Assembly: GCF_000003815.2 (NCBI RefSeq)
Contig: NC_049979.1
Coordinates: forward strand, 34,192,459 to 34,256,458
Source of the DNA: Branchiostoma floridae
Taxonomy: Eukaryota > Chordata > Leptocardii > Amphioxiformes > Branchiostomatidae
Direction of reading: 5' to 3'
Length of the DNA: 64,000 bases
In this document: positions 54,800-64,000 of the stretch, piece after piece
Layout: each line of letters begins with the position of its first letter
Position numbering within the stretch: the stretch's first letter is position 1
Made by a program: the position numbers and the translations under genes
Notes under the pieces: model-generated
Seen by the model: only the letters and a program-made list of their open reading frames with translations
What the model was told of the DNA's origin: nothing
Databases searched by the model: none

Positions 54800-56430
54800 A
54801 TAAACCAGCCCCGTTCCGAAGGCTGCAACGGAGTCACCACTACTGCTTGGTGAACTACTGATTAGCTTTGATATGTTAAGACCAAAACCCACTGTCCTGG
54901 CATTGAGAAATGAATGATTTCCTTATTAACAATTAGTCAGCCGTAAGTAATGCTCTTGAAACACACATTGGTCTGGCCTGGGCTCTACTTCGTAAATTTA
55001 CACAGCTGCGTTTCGTTAAACGAAACATAAGACATGCTGTGGCGGAAGCTTACATAGACGGTGTTTAGGTAGATTCGGGGATCCTGTTCTGTTGATTAGC
55101 ATTTGACTATTTAAAAAGTCTGACGGGTCTAGGAGGAAGTTTATCACTGGTGAAAATCGTGTGATTATGTATGCTGATGGGCAGGTCAAAATGACAACTG
55201 GAGCCGATATGGAACCCGACAAAACTTCCATACATATAAGTTTCATCAACCATTACAGACTGTAACTAGGTGCTCCCAGGACAGGGCGCCTTGACTGTCT
55301 GAGAATCGACACCTTTGTAGTTTGACCATTGAAATGGAAAACACAGCAATTCAGATGAAAACAAATCACCTCTCCTTGAAACATTGACATTTTTTGCTGA
55401 CGTCAGTGTTGACTTTGCGTGACCGCCATATACTTGTATAAAGTCATCAGAGTTTCGTGTATGTTGATAGACAAACATCTTGAAAAGTATGACGCGCTCA
55501 CAGGGTGTTGTCTAAACTGTTAAGCCCCTCTTCACCTGATAAGGACCCTCAAAACCTTTGTTCTGTTCCAGCCCATAACTCACTGTTGCCATTTCCTCTT
55601 GCCGCCATCCCTCCCCCGACAGTGGGTGAGACTAAAGTAAGTCTGCCACGGCGCATTGTCTACCAACGTTGGTGGGAAGGCCGGTCGAAAAAAAAAATAT
55701 GATAGGAATAGGTCACGATTTTTCCCACCAACCTCTGCTTGGAGAGTAGCATTGTCATCGGTCACGGGTTCTCACTCATGTCAGGACGGCATTTCATGGA
55801 TTTATAGAGCCTCGCGTATTTTAGTTTCTGGCTGAAATAGAAGTTACTGAAGCTAATTTTTCAAAGAATCTTCCTGATCTATTACTTACCAACTGTGTAC
55901 CTTCATCTTCTACCAGTGTCTCTCTGGATTTGCACATCTAGTACACTGTGTCATACAGTAGGGTGAAAGGGACAGTCCTTGGGAAAGTGAAAAGGGGTTA
56001 AACAGACGGTATATATACCGATGCTTCGCTTAGAGACTCAGATGTTAAATGCTGAGGCAGTGGGACTAAATCTTTTAAATAGGGGTCTATGTCATCTCCA
56101 GACGAGCCTTATTCATGGCAAAAGGTTAGTATTTGATTTACAACCGGCGTCTCTGCACAAGTCGGTCAAATCTTGAAACGCTGCAGCTGTACTCAGTGAG
56201 GGCAGGATTTAGGTAATGCCAATGGTGATGTTTTCATTTAAAAAATCAAGGGACCCATTCTTGTTTCTTCCAGACTATTCCCAGATATGTAGCGTCAGGA
56301 AAATAGACCCACATAGCGGAGGTATCGGCCCGCCGCACTTGTTGTTTTACGGACAGTTGAATCCCTAAAACTAGATAACATTCGGACTACTTTTGGACGT
56401 TTCGAGTGACTTCCACCTCTCTTCTCAGCG
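54800..56430. other. Spacer between modules
   Basis: No gene is present. Short matches to the copy 1 surroundings (TCACAGGGTGTTGTC at 55498 and 52537; CCCACCAACCTCTGCTTGGA at 55722) suggest the duplicated unit once extended through here. Otherwise nothing was recognised. Confidence 0.4.
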
Positions 56431-56439
56431 TGAAAATCA

Positions 56440-57075
56440 ATACTTGTGAAAACAATCTGACTGAAAAAAGAAACGGTTGAACATGTGGTCAAAGTCAATA
56501 AAGGTGATTTCGCCATTAGTTCCGAGAAGATCTGTAACTCAGTATGCTTGGTCTTTCTGCGGTATAATGACTGAGTCAGTGGAACATTGTCCTGAGGTCA
56601 ATTTAAGTTCATCAGTTGTGAAAAGCTAACTTCTAAGGCAGGTATCGCGTTCATTGGACCATTGAACATGATATTTCTTGCGAGTCGTGTTTTGGACAAA
56701 CATTTGTGTCCCCATCCGATCACTATTACTTGACGGACTGATAATTTATGTTTCCTTGGAAATTGAGCGATTAAAATCGTTTGAACTGAAGTAAAGTTTA
56801 GTTGTATTGTTATGCGCATAACATAGTTAACAGGTGGCTGTAATTCAACAGGCCTCTTCCACAGCACAGAAACACAGTATCGAACCTGTCCGGTAGATAG
56901 TCCTGTGGCAAACTGAAGTAACTTATGAAAAAGTTATCATTATCATTAACTCACTATCAAGTGACCTGTTTTACTGTGCTAATGAAATCAGTACAACCAG
57001 GAAGGTTGCTATGGACCATAACACGACCATAGCAACCTTCCTGGTTGGAACATATCCAAGTCAACAAAAGGGTAG
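56440..57075 (+). repeat. Intergenic module, copy 3
   Basis: It is the closest match to copy 2. It contains the best hairpin of the set, at 56994-57047. Confidence 0.8.
56994..57047. other. 21-bp perfect hairpin shared by modules 2-4
   Basis: CAACCAGGAAGGTTGCTATGG pairs perfectly with its complement at 57027-57047 across a 12-nt loop. Counterparts at about 53874-53930 and 59079-59130 keep the stem (with a G-T wobble at the T of AATCAGG) but have different loops. It is followed in each by AACATATCCAAGTCAACAAA. Confidence 0.92.
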
Positions 57076-57499
57076 CAAGGTGGCGCCTACACCACTAGTA
57101 GCAGCATTACTCTAAACAGTGATGCGTCACGATCGTTTATAGGATAGCTACAATGGTATACAATTCACAAATACATATTGGTGTTCGTACGACGTTCATT
57201 TATGTTCAACTTGTGAATATAATAAAATAGCGACAGGTTTATCAAAATGTTCAATATCGTGATCTACTGTCATAGGCTGCCAAAAAGTGTCACGGAGTTC
57301 TTTGTGACATTACAGCTTCATTGGCACTTGTGGTAAACACAAACAGTTTGTATCACTTTTATTTACAGTAAAGACAGATTTTTATATCAGTAAAAACAGG
57401 AGTGATTGGAATTAAGTCAATAGTACACTAATTTTATGTGAAAATATATTGTATGAAATCAAGACACAATGAGTTCAACAAATTCTGGAATCATACTTA

Positions 57500-58361
57500 G
57501 GCCATGTTGATTTGATTATATGGATGACATCCGCGCTCGCACCAATTTTCGGCCGTTTCCAAAAAAAAAAAGTTTTTAACCACACAGTAAATTGTGCAAA
57601 GCAGCTGTAAAATGAGCACATATAACCGTTATGCTGTAGATTGACGAAAAAGCATCAGAAAACATAGAACTAATGCCATAGAATGCCAAAATAAATCTAA
57701 AGTCAAAGAATAAGATGTGAAAGGACAGAATTAAAAAAAAAAAATATTGTCGGTAGGGGTAGGTACCAGTACAGAAAATTCAGGTATAGGTCCTGTTCAG
57801 GTCCAGAGGATCATTTCCAGATCCGGACCTGAACCTGATTGTATGTGGAAACTTGAGAATTGGCAATACTGAAAACAATGGTAATTGGTCAATTTTGCTA
57901 CAAAGGAATCTGTTTGGTGGATTATCCGACTCCCATTTTAAAATCCTATCTCCATGTAATAAATGCTGTCTCTGTACCTTTGACTGTAGGAACTTGGTAC
58001 AAACTCTACTTGACTTCACTGTTGTTGTCTTCTTGGCCCGGTAAGACCCCAAATGCCTGCCGACATGTCCATTTTATAATTGGCAAAACCCGTTCCACTG
58101 ATTTTTTTTCAGGCCTGTTTTTATTGGATCGGTCCAAGAAGAAAAAAATGTTTTGCACCTGTACAATGTGCTGGTCCCTACACCTAACTGTTGTTATACC
58201 ATACTATGTGCTTTTAGTCCTATGTCCAACCTTCTTGACCACTTAGATTTCAATCTGAAGGCAACTTTTTTTTTTGGGCCAAACTTTTTTTTTATTCGCT
58301 CGCTCGCATCAATTTTGGAGTTCCCAGAGGATGTCATCCATATAATCAAATCAACATGGCC
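57500..58361 (-). mobile_element. Composite MITE, TTA target duplication, copy 2 (inverted)
   Basis: It has the same 33-35 bp ends as 29782-30713 (GGCCATGTTGATTTGATTAT...), flanked by TTA at 57497-57499 and 58362-58364. Its interior is in the opposite orientation to copy 1. It carries the same nested hAT-like unit (TAGGGGTAGGTACCAGTACA at 57753, CTGGTCCCTACACCTA near 58170). Confidence 0.8.
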
Positions 58362-58374
58362 TTAGCAGTGAGCA

Positions 58375-59150
58375 TGTAATGTACTGAAACAAGTAGGCAG
58401 GTTTGATATATGGCCATGAAGAGTTTTAGACAATACAATACTTAAAAATACCGCCATGGTGTATTCAATAGACAGGCCCAATGTGCAAACCATGGTGTGA
58501 ACTGGTCTACCAACCAAACACTATTCCATGGCGATTGGTGTTTCCTCTTGGAATTTAAGTTAATGTATAATGATTCCAACAAAAATGGTCACTTGGAAGT
58601 AAATCTGTACTGTGCCCAAAAAAACATTGTTAAGGCCTACGTCACATTTAGAAACCAGGGCCCGACCGGGCAGTTTTTGGGAACGAAAAGTATGATATAA
58701 AAGACACCAAACTACACAAGATGTAAAGAGAATAGTCGTGGGCATTATTTGAGTATATTTCTACGTATAAAGTTCTACTTTTCGTTTCAACAAACAACAT
58801 ATATTAAACTTGCCCCGGTTTGGAAATGTGACGTTAGCCCAACAGGTGTCTGTGACTCAACACATCTGTTCCACAACACAGAAATACAGGCTCGACATAC
58901 TCTGGGATCATCCCCATGGCTAATTGAAGACATTCTATCATAGTGGCCTTGTTTAATTTGCTAATGAAAGTTTTCTCCTGTCTTCCTTTATCACTTTAGA
59001 CATCATGTAAAACTCAGGTGGCCTGGTGCGCTATCCCTGTGGCGTACACTGATTTGATGCGACCGATGTTACAATCAGGAAGGTTGCTATGAGACATATG
59101 GACCATAGCAACCTTCCTGGTTGGAACATATCCAAGTCAACAAAGGGGTA
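58375..59150 (+). repeat. Intergenic module, copy 4, with a small inserted MITE
   Basis: It begins TGTACTGAAACAAGTAGGCA like copy 1. It contains CAACCAAACACTATTCC, GTTTCCTCTTGGAA, CAGGTGTCTGTGACTC, CAGGTGGCCTGGTGCG and the hairpin at about 59079-59130. A roughly 200-bp inverted-end element (58632-58840, ends AAGGCCTACGTCACATTT and AAATGTGACGTTAGCC) sits inside it and is absent from the other copies. Confidence 0.75.
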
Positions 59151-59586
59151 ACAGTTTACCTCCACTACACTCTTGTGCTAAGAAAAGATGCATTTCTTCG
59201 TTATGAAGAGGGTTGAAAAATATACAATTAACAAAATTTGATACAAATTTGATTGGTACAGGTTTGTTTATTGTGTTAGACGATTAAGTTTGTATAAGAA
59301 GTGCATTCTTGTTCATTGGATGAATAGTTGTGAAATTGCGATGAAATGTTATAAACAATCTATCAAAAATGTTATGATCATTATCATGATCTACCAGTCA
59401 TGGGCTGTCAAAAGAAGTGTTTGTGATAGTACAGCTTCATGGGGCTCGTGGGAAATACAGTTTGTACAGTTTTTCTTATTTAAACCACCAAATAAACGCA
59501 CAAGTGATTCAAATCCAGCGAATAGTACAGCGAACAATTTTTATATATTCAAATATCAAATCAGCACACGGCGAAGTTTATCAAAA

Positions 59587-62500
59587 TTAGAAGAGTTGTA
59601 TCACGTACGGATTATGCAATACTATGTCGTTTGCTTTATCATTTTCACTTGTTTCATCAGTTGATTTGCCTTTTGGATTACATACGTACAGTTTATCGCA
59701 AAGTAAAGACAAACATACTGGGAGGAAAAGGAAAGCATGTGCGAAACCGAACAGAATCGCGAAGAACAGAATCTTGAAATAATTTCGAAACAGCATGGTG
59801 TCAGAAGTAGAGAGAACGGAGACCGCACAGAACGTCGCTACGAAGTGTTGCAGCGCTATACGTCCCGTCATGGACACCGCTGTCTGGTTTGAACCAGCCT
59901 TAGGAACACTGACGAAAAGAAGTAGGAGTCGCAGGGAGTGCTCAAGCGAAAACGAAGCAGCCAGAGAGAATGACATGACGCTGTTAATGTCAAGCGTAAC
60001 TCCCCAGAGCACAGAAAAACCGACGATACCGACACATATCGACCCGCAGAACATCACTGACAACAGTGCCACCACAGGGTGAAAAGTAAGCAGGAAAACA
60101 GTCCCAAACAAACTGCCTCCCAGGGCAGCGGAGAACCTGATGGCTTCCCAATATATCTGTGTCAACATGTCATTGAAGGAAAATGAAGGGTGGAAAAATA
60201 ATGCGTTGACATCATATTCCTGCACGATCTTCTGAAACTCTCGGACAGCAGTGATGCTATCCCGGAACTTGTACGTGTCTTTGGTCTGAATGACGAAACG
60301 TGAACACGATATCGTGTCGTTATGAATCACGACGTCTGAGACATACGGGCTATGTAATTTATCAGCCCAAAACGTCGACTTCAGGGAGGCCACAAAGTCA
60401 TTTTGACTGTCAACTGGGATGCCAACTGAACGGACAAAGCTTAGAAACTGTGACAACCAAAACCGCCCCTCCTCGGTCCCATTGATATTATACACATAAC
60501 CGCTGCGTTCCAGATCGGTTTTCAGATCGAGTATGTTGTTCAAGGAATCCTGGCGCCAATATTCATTTCCACTGACAACCACAACAGACACGGATGGGCC
60601 GAACGTACTAAAGAACCGCTCCTCGGATTCGTAAAATGAAGACGAAACTGAGTCGTCCGCGACAACGCTACGTAAGATAAAATCTGTCTGTAAATTACAA
60701 CAACCCCAGATAGCTAAACTGATATATATCAACCACAAAGTGCCAACAAGCATCCTGCATATGGGCATTGCTAGAAAAATGCTAACGTGCTTATGGACAA
60801 GTCCGGAGAGGCTTCTTTCACTCGCTTGCCACGGCTCTGTATCATCTACTGAATGTCCCCCGGCACAGAAGATTTTATAAACCAACGGTTGATCACTTGC
60901 TTTGGCCCTAGGCAACACTGTCTTACACATTGCATAAGCATGCCTGTTTGCCTTTTCTCTTCGCCCGTCCAAACCAAACAGTGCTACAAGAAACAAACAC
61001 TGGTACAGGAGAAGGAAGACAGTCACAAGAGCTGAGAAAATGAAGAAGGTTCTTAACCCTGGAAAGTCTGTAACACTGCTGACTCCGTAGGTGACGGCTA
61101 GTATGACCGCGGTATAGGTCATGGGCACCCCGGTCTCGCGGAGGGTCCGCCCCAGGCGCTCCGGTACCGCCGCGGTCTCGTCTGTTCGCCACCACGATGT
61201 GGCCAGGTGAAGTCTGTTTGCCGCTTCAAGTCCTGAACAAAAAGTATCAAGAATGTGAAAATCAGTTCAGTGAATCAATTCAGCTCAAATGATCTCAAGG
61301 AACAGTGGAGCATATTTTCCACTAGTCATGACAGACACCAGACGCTATAGTATATACAGGCCCATTAGGGCAGATAAATGTAAGAAATTAGATTTTCCTT
61401 CCATTTCTTAATATAGTTACGTCAATCCTAAAGCATTGCATAGTAAGATAAGCTGCATCATCACTATGTCATACAAACATGTTTAAAAGCTGTGTTCCTC
61501 CAAGCAACACATGACTGACTACTGCCATGTAGCCTTTATATCAATAAACCTCACTGCCCATTGAGATGCACGTTGACACCATAGTTTATTTTATAAAACC
61601 TCATCTTTCCAATATGTCTTGCAGTTTCGGAAGGAAATCTAACCTCAGCTTGTTGATACTCTTCTAAATAGACTAAGCTTATGATTATATATTCCTCTGA
61701 AGTGAAAAGATTGTTTCCAAAGAACTTATCTAGCCAATATGGAGTGTGCCGATGGCCAGCATAAAATAATATAATTTTTGGTGTGTCTGTCTGTTTGTCT
61801 GTCTGTCTGTGTGTTCGTGTTTCCGGATATTTGTGGTCAGCATAACTAAAGAACCTCTTGAGGGATTACGATGATACTTGGTATGTGGGTGGGGGTTGGG
61901 AAGACAAAGGTCAAGATCGATTTTGAGCTCACTGGTATGTGACCTTAGTACTGCAGCAGAAATTCCATTTTTTGTATCTTTTTACCTGGATTTGCTATTG
62001 TCATGATCTTTTAGTGGCAAGAGTTGTGATTCAAGAGTTGAGGAGACATTGTGTGGAAATAAGTAGGAAATCATTAGAATCACACCATGTATTGCTCCAA
62101 ATTGCAAGCCATTAGAGATCTTAATTAAGGAATTACAAAATGTGACCAAGATGTATTTCTCACCTAGCATGGGGAATGAGATCAGGCCGATGGGAGGGAT
62201 GAACTTGAACCCTAACCACAGTAGAAGTCCAAAAGTGGACAGGAAAGCCAGGGCCAGGGCCAACAGACTTCCCATTCCCACTAACACTTTTGCCCGGACC
62301 CAGTCTGCGCTTAATGATACAGAACACACGATACTGACAAGGGCAAACATCAATGCAAACCTGCGGACAACTGCAGCACTTGTGTCAATAATGTCTGTTT
62401 CAAGTGTTGTGGATGTCAGCGGGACCGCAGTAAGGTTATCAGTGGAAAGTTCCAACACTTTGCGAGTGAAGGCTTGCTCCCATGCTTCAGCTGTGCCTCC

Positions 62501-63139
62501 CTCATCTGGCTGCAGATGGTAAGACAGCTGAAAAGCACTCGCTCGTTTCAGTGTCTTTCTGTCTGGGAGAAAGTCTACCCCACCGATCTGATGGCCGAGA
62601 AACACCGACGTATTCTCGCGGTAGCTCGCTATCGGGAATGTAATGTTTATCGTCCCGACATCCCCCTGGCATTGCTGACTCAACAGGTCCACAAGAGGAG
62701 AAAAGACGCACGTTTGGTTTCTCCTCGCGCACAGATCCTTGTAGGTTAGAGTCTGTTCACCAACAGTAACAGGCGTTTCCACTATAGTTTGGTGGATTGT
62801 TTGCACCTGTCTTGCAAGTTCACAGTTCAGCAGGTTACCGGTGTCTTCTGTTACGATGATCACCTTACCGAAGTTACCTACGTTGGTCTGTCTGTCCGGT
62901 AAGAAGTCGGAATAGTTAGTGGAAAAACAGCGACGGACGGCTGCTTGATCTTGGCCCACTCGTCCATTTTCAGGGCTGAACAAGTAGACAATGTCCCATT
63001 CCGCTTGAATAAACATGAAACCGACACCCAAAATCCCGGCAACTAAAACAGAGCCTATCAGGAAAAAGACTGGCGTACTTGCCACCAGCCGTCCATGGAG
63101 ACCGAACAGCCTGTCGAGACGATACTGTGCCGTTTTCAT
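59587..63139 (-). CDS. PTCHD3-like patched-domain protein C, divergent, TM4 aspartates lost
   Basis: Two exons (63139-62164 and 61232-59587), phase-1 intron at the same codon as in genes A and B, encode 873 aa. I start at the ATG at 63139 (MKTAQYRLDRLFG). An upstream in-frame GTG at 63160 is unlikely.

The topology is that of the family: TM1, large loop with glycosylation sites, sterol-sensing domain, second loop, TM7-12. Its short C-terminal tail ends in VIQLF. The frame is intact throughout, so it is under some constraint or is young.

The TM4 motif GIGxDD of A and B is replaced by G326-L-E-A-A330-N331. In TM10, GFSVD has become S752-F-S-L-E756. These are the residues expected to carry the ion-coupling function. 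A transport-dead or re-specialised protein is inferred. It is in tandem with gene B and head-to-head with the PKS at 63758. Confidence 0.88.
61775..61960 (+). repeat. TGTC-repeat-led dispersed repeat in the gene C intron
   Basis: A short CTGT/TGTC microsatellite (61790-61822) leads into CCGGATATTTGTGGTCAGCA, TAACTAAAGAACCTCTTGAG and GATACTTGGTATGTGGGTG. The last block resembles TTTTTGGTATGTAGATAG of the 247-bp repeat, suggesting related families. Confidence 0.45.
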
Positions 63140-63757
63140 TTTGCCAAAAGTCGCTTCCACAGGACCGAAGGAAGTGAAGGCTGTGTATTTGGTGTTTTCA
63201 CGTGGAGCACACGGCAGTGATTTATTGTCTGGGTAGGGTGTCAGGTACCCTAACCTTATGACTTGTGGTAGGACAATAAGGTTTCGGACTATTCCACCGA
63301 ATCACTTGTGGGGAAGAGTATACCCTTTGTGTATGAAGGTAAATGTAAAGAAATAATCCTTGATGTTTGTAACAAGACAGCCATAACATGATGCATGGAC
63401 AACTGGATATTTGATAATTAATGGAAGGTGTCAAATTAGGGTGGTGGAAGACAAGTGTTAAAACCTCCACATTCATGAAATGGAAGACCCTATGCAGATT
63501 CAAGTTAACGTTTGTCAAGTAACACTATTGGCTAGAAGACTTCGTAGTTTCCGCCCACCATCTGACAGTATCACATCTTTTTTTACTTGGGCTATCAGAC
63601 CGACACCCAGATCTAAACTAGCCTCAACACGGAACGGACGAATAGATCGGTTAAGAAAAAAAAATGAGGCATCGGTCTGTCAGCCTGGTTTTATTTCGAG
63701 AGTTTTAAAAATGATATAGGCTAATTTTACAAGGAATATTTCAAAACTATTCCAGCT
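63140..63757. promoter_or_regulatory. Divergent intergenic region between gene C and the PKS
   Basis: These 618 bp separate the start codons of two oppositely oriented genes, so promoters for both, or one bidirectional promoter, are expected here unless upstream exons lie elsewhere. No TATA box was identified. CAAAACTATTCCAG at 63742-63755 could be a splice acceptor just before the PKS ATG. In that case the PKS promoter is further left, overlapping gene C. Confidence 0.4.
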
Positions 63758-64000
63758 ATGGATGAAAAGGTGGCGATAGTCGGCATCGGCTGCCGCTACC
63801 CCGGCGGAGTCCACACACCGGCGGACTTCTGGGCCATGTTAGCGGAGGGAAGGGACTGCACCATCCCGCCTCCAGACGACAGGTTCGACACTTCGTACTT
63901 CTGGCATCCCAACAGAACACCTGGCAAACTTTACAATCGATGTGGTGGCTACCTACAGTGCAACGTGTTCGAATTCGACCGTCAGTTCTTCAAAATTCCG
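63758..64000 (+). CDS. Type I polyketide synthase, N-terminus of ketosynthase domain (partial)
   Basis: The frame is open from ATG 63758 to the window edge (81 codons). It begins MDEKVAIVGIGCRYPGG, the canonical start of a beta-ketoacyl synthase: (I/V)AIxGxGCRxPGG, then DFWAMLAEGRD, PPPDDRFD, a FY/W-like residue, PGKLYNRCGGYL, and F-E-FDRQFFKI. That pattern is characteristic of iterative type I PKS and animal FAS-like PKS, rather than of vertebrate fatty acid synthase. Animal PKS genes of this type are known in sea urchins, molluscs and amphioxus, where they make pigments or protective lipids. The catalytic Cys-His-His, acyltransferase and ACP lie beyond the window. It runs away from gene C with 618 bp between the start codons. 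Confidence 0.9.
   Translation, partial: MDEKVAIVGIGCRYPGGVHTPADFWAMLAEGRDCTIPPPDDRFDTSYFWHPNRTPGKLYNRCGGYLQCNVFEFDRQFFKIP

Noticed and set aside
63140-63160. Upstream in-frame GTG start for PTCHD gene C
   Set aside because: Animal genes rarely start at GTG, and the ATG at 63139 matches the start region of the paralogs better.

Overview
The window looks like draft genomic sequence from an invertebrate chordate, most probably an amphioxus (Branchiostoma-type cephalochordate). This rests on intron-containing animal genes (an HNF/HMBOX-class homeobox gene, three patched-domain/RND transporter paralogs, a CZIB exon and an animal-type polyketide synthase start), high repeat density, and many nested DNA transposons and LINEs. 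Twelve N-runs mark assembly gaps, several of exactly 100 N. The species assignment is inference.

Layout. 0-12 kb: a four-exon HMBOX1-like homeobox gene on + (1420-11947) with phase-consistent introns. Its introns hold a degenerate duplicate of its first coding exon, RTE-type LINE pieces, a piggyBac-like element, a MITE, a LINE 3' end and a Penelope-like element (PLE) flanked by inverted hammerhead-ribozyme-like motifs. 13-17.3 kb: repeats, including a TTAA-flanked piggyBac-like non-autonomous element and a 247-bp tandem repeat. 17.5-27.9 kb: about 9.4 kb of a 75-80 bp AT-rich satellite, split by a GC-rich transposon full of GAGAGCGC motifs. 28-31.6 kb: further MITEs. 31.7-32 kb: the terminal exon of a CZIB (C1orf123-type) zinc-binding protein on -.

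33.3-63.2 kb is a cluster of three PTCHD3-like genes: A (+, 33318-38431, two single-base frameshifts), B (-, 47246-51414, intact, 927 aa) and C (-, 59587-63139, intact, 873 aa). All three share one phase-1 intron at the glycine before the TM4 G-x-x-x-D-D motif, so they are duplicates of one ancestor. C has lost the TM4 aspartates and altered the TM10 motif. The spacers between the genes are built from locally duplicated modules, one carrying a long hairpin. At the right edge (63758 onward) a type I polyketide synthase ketosynthase begins head-to-head with gene C.

The most interesting points are the divergent homeobox gene with a rewritten recognition helix, the motif-dead PTCHD paralog and its PKS neighbour, the large satellite with higher-order structure, and the hairpin-bearing modules between the transporters.
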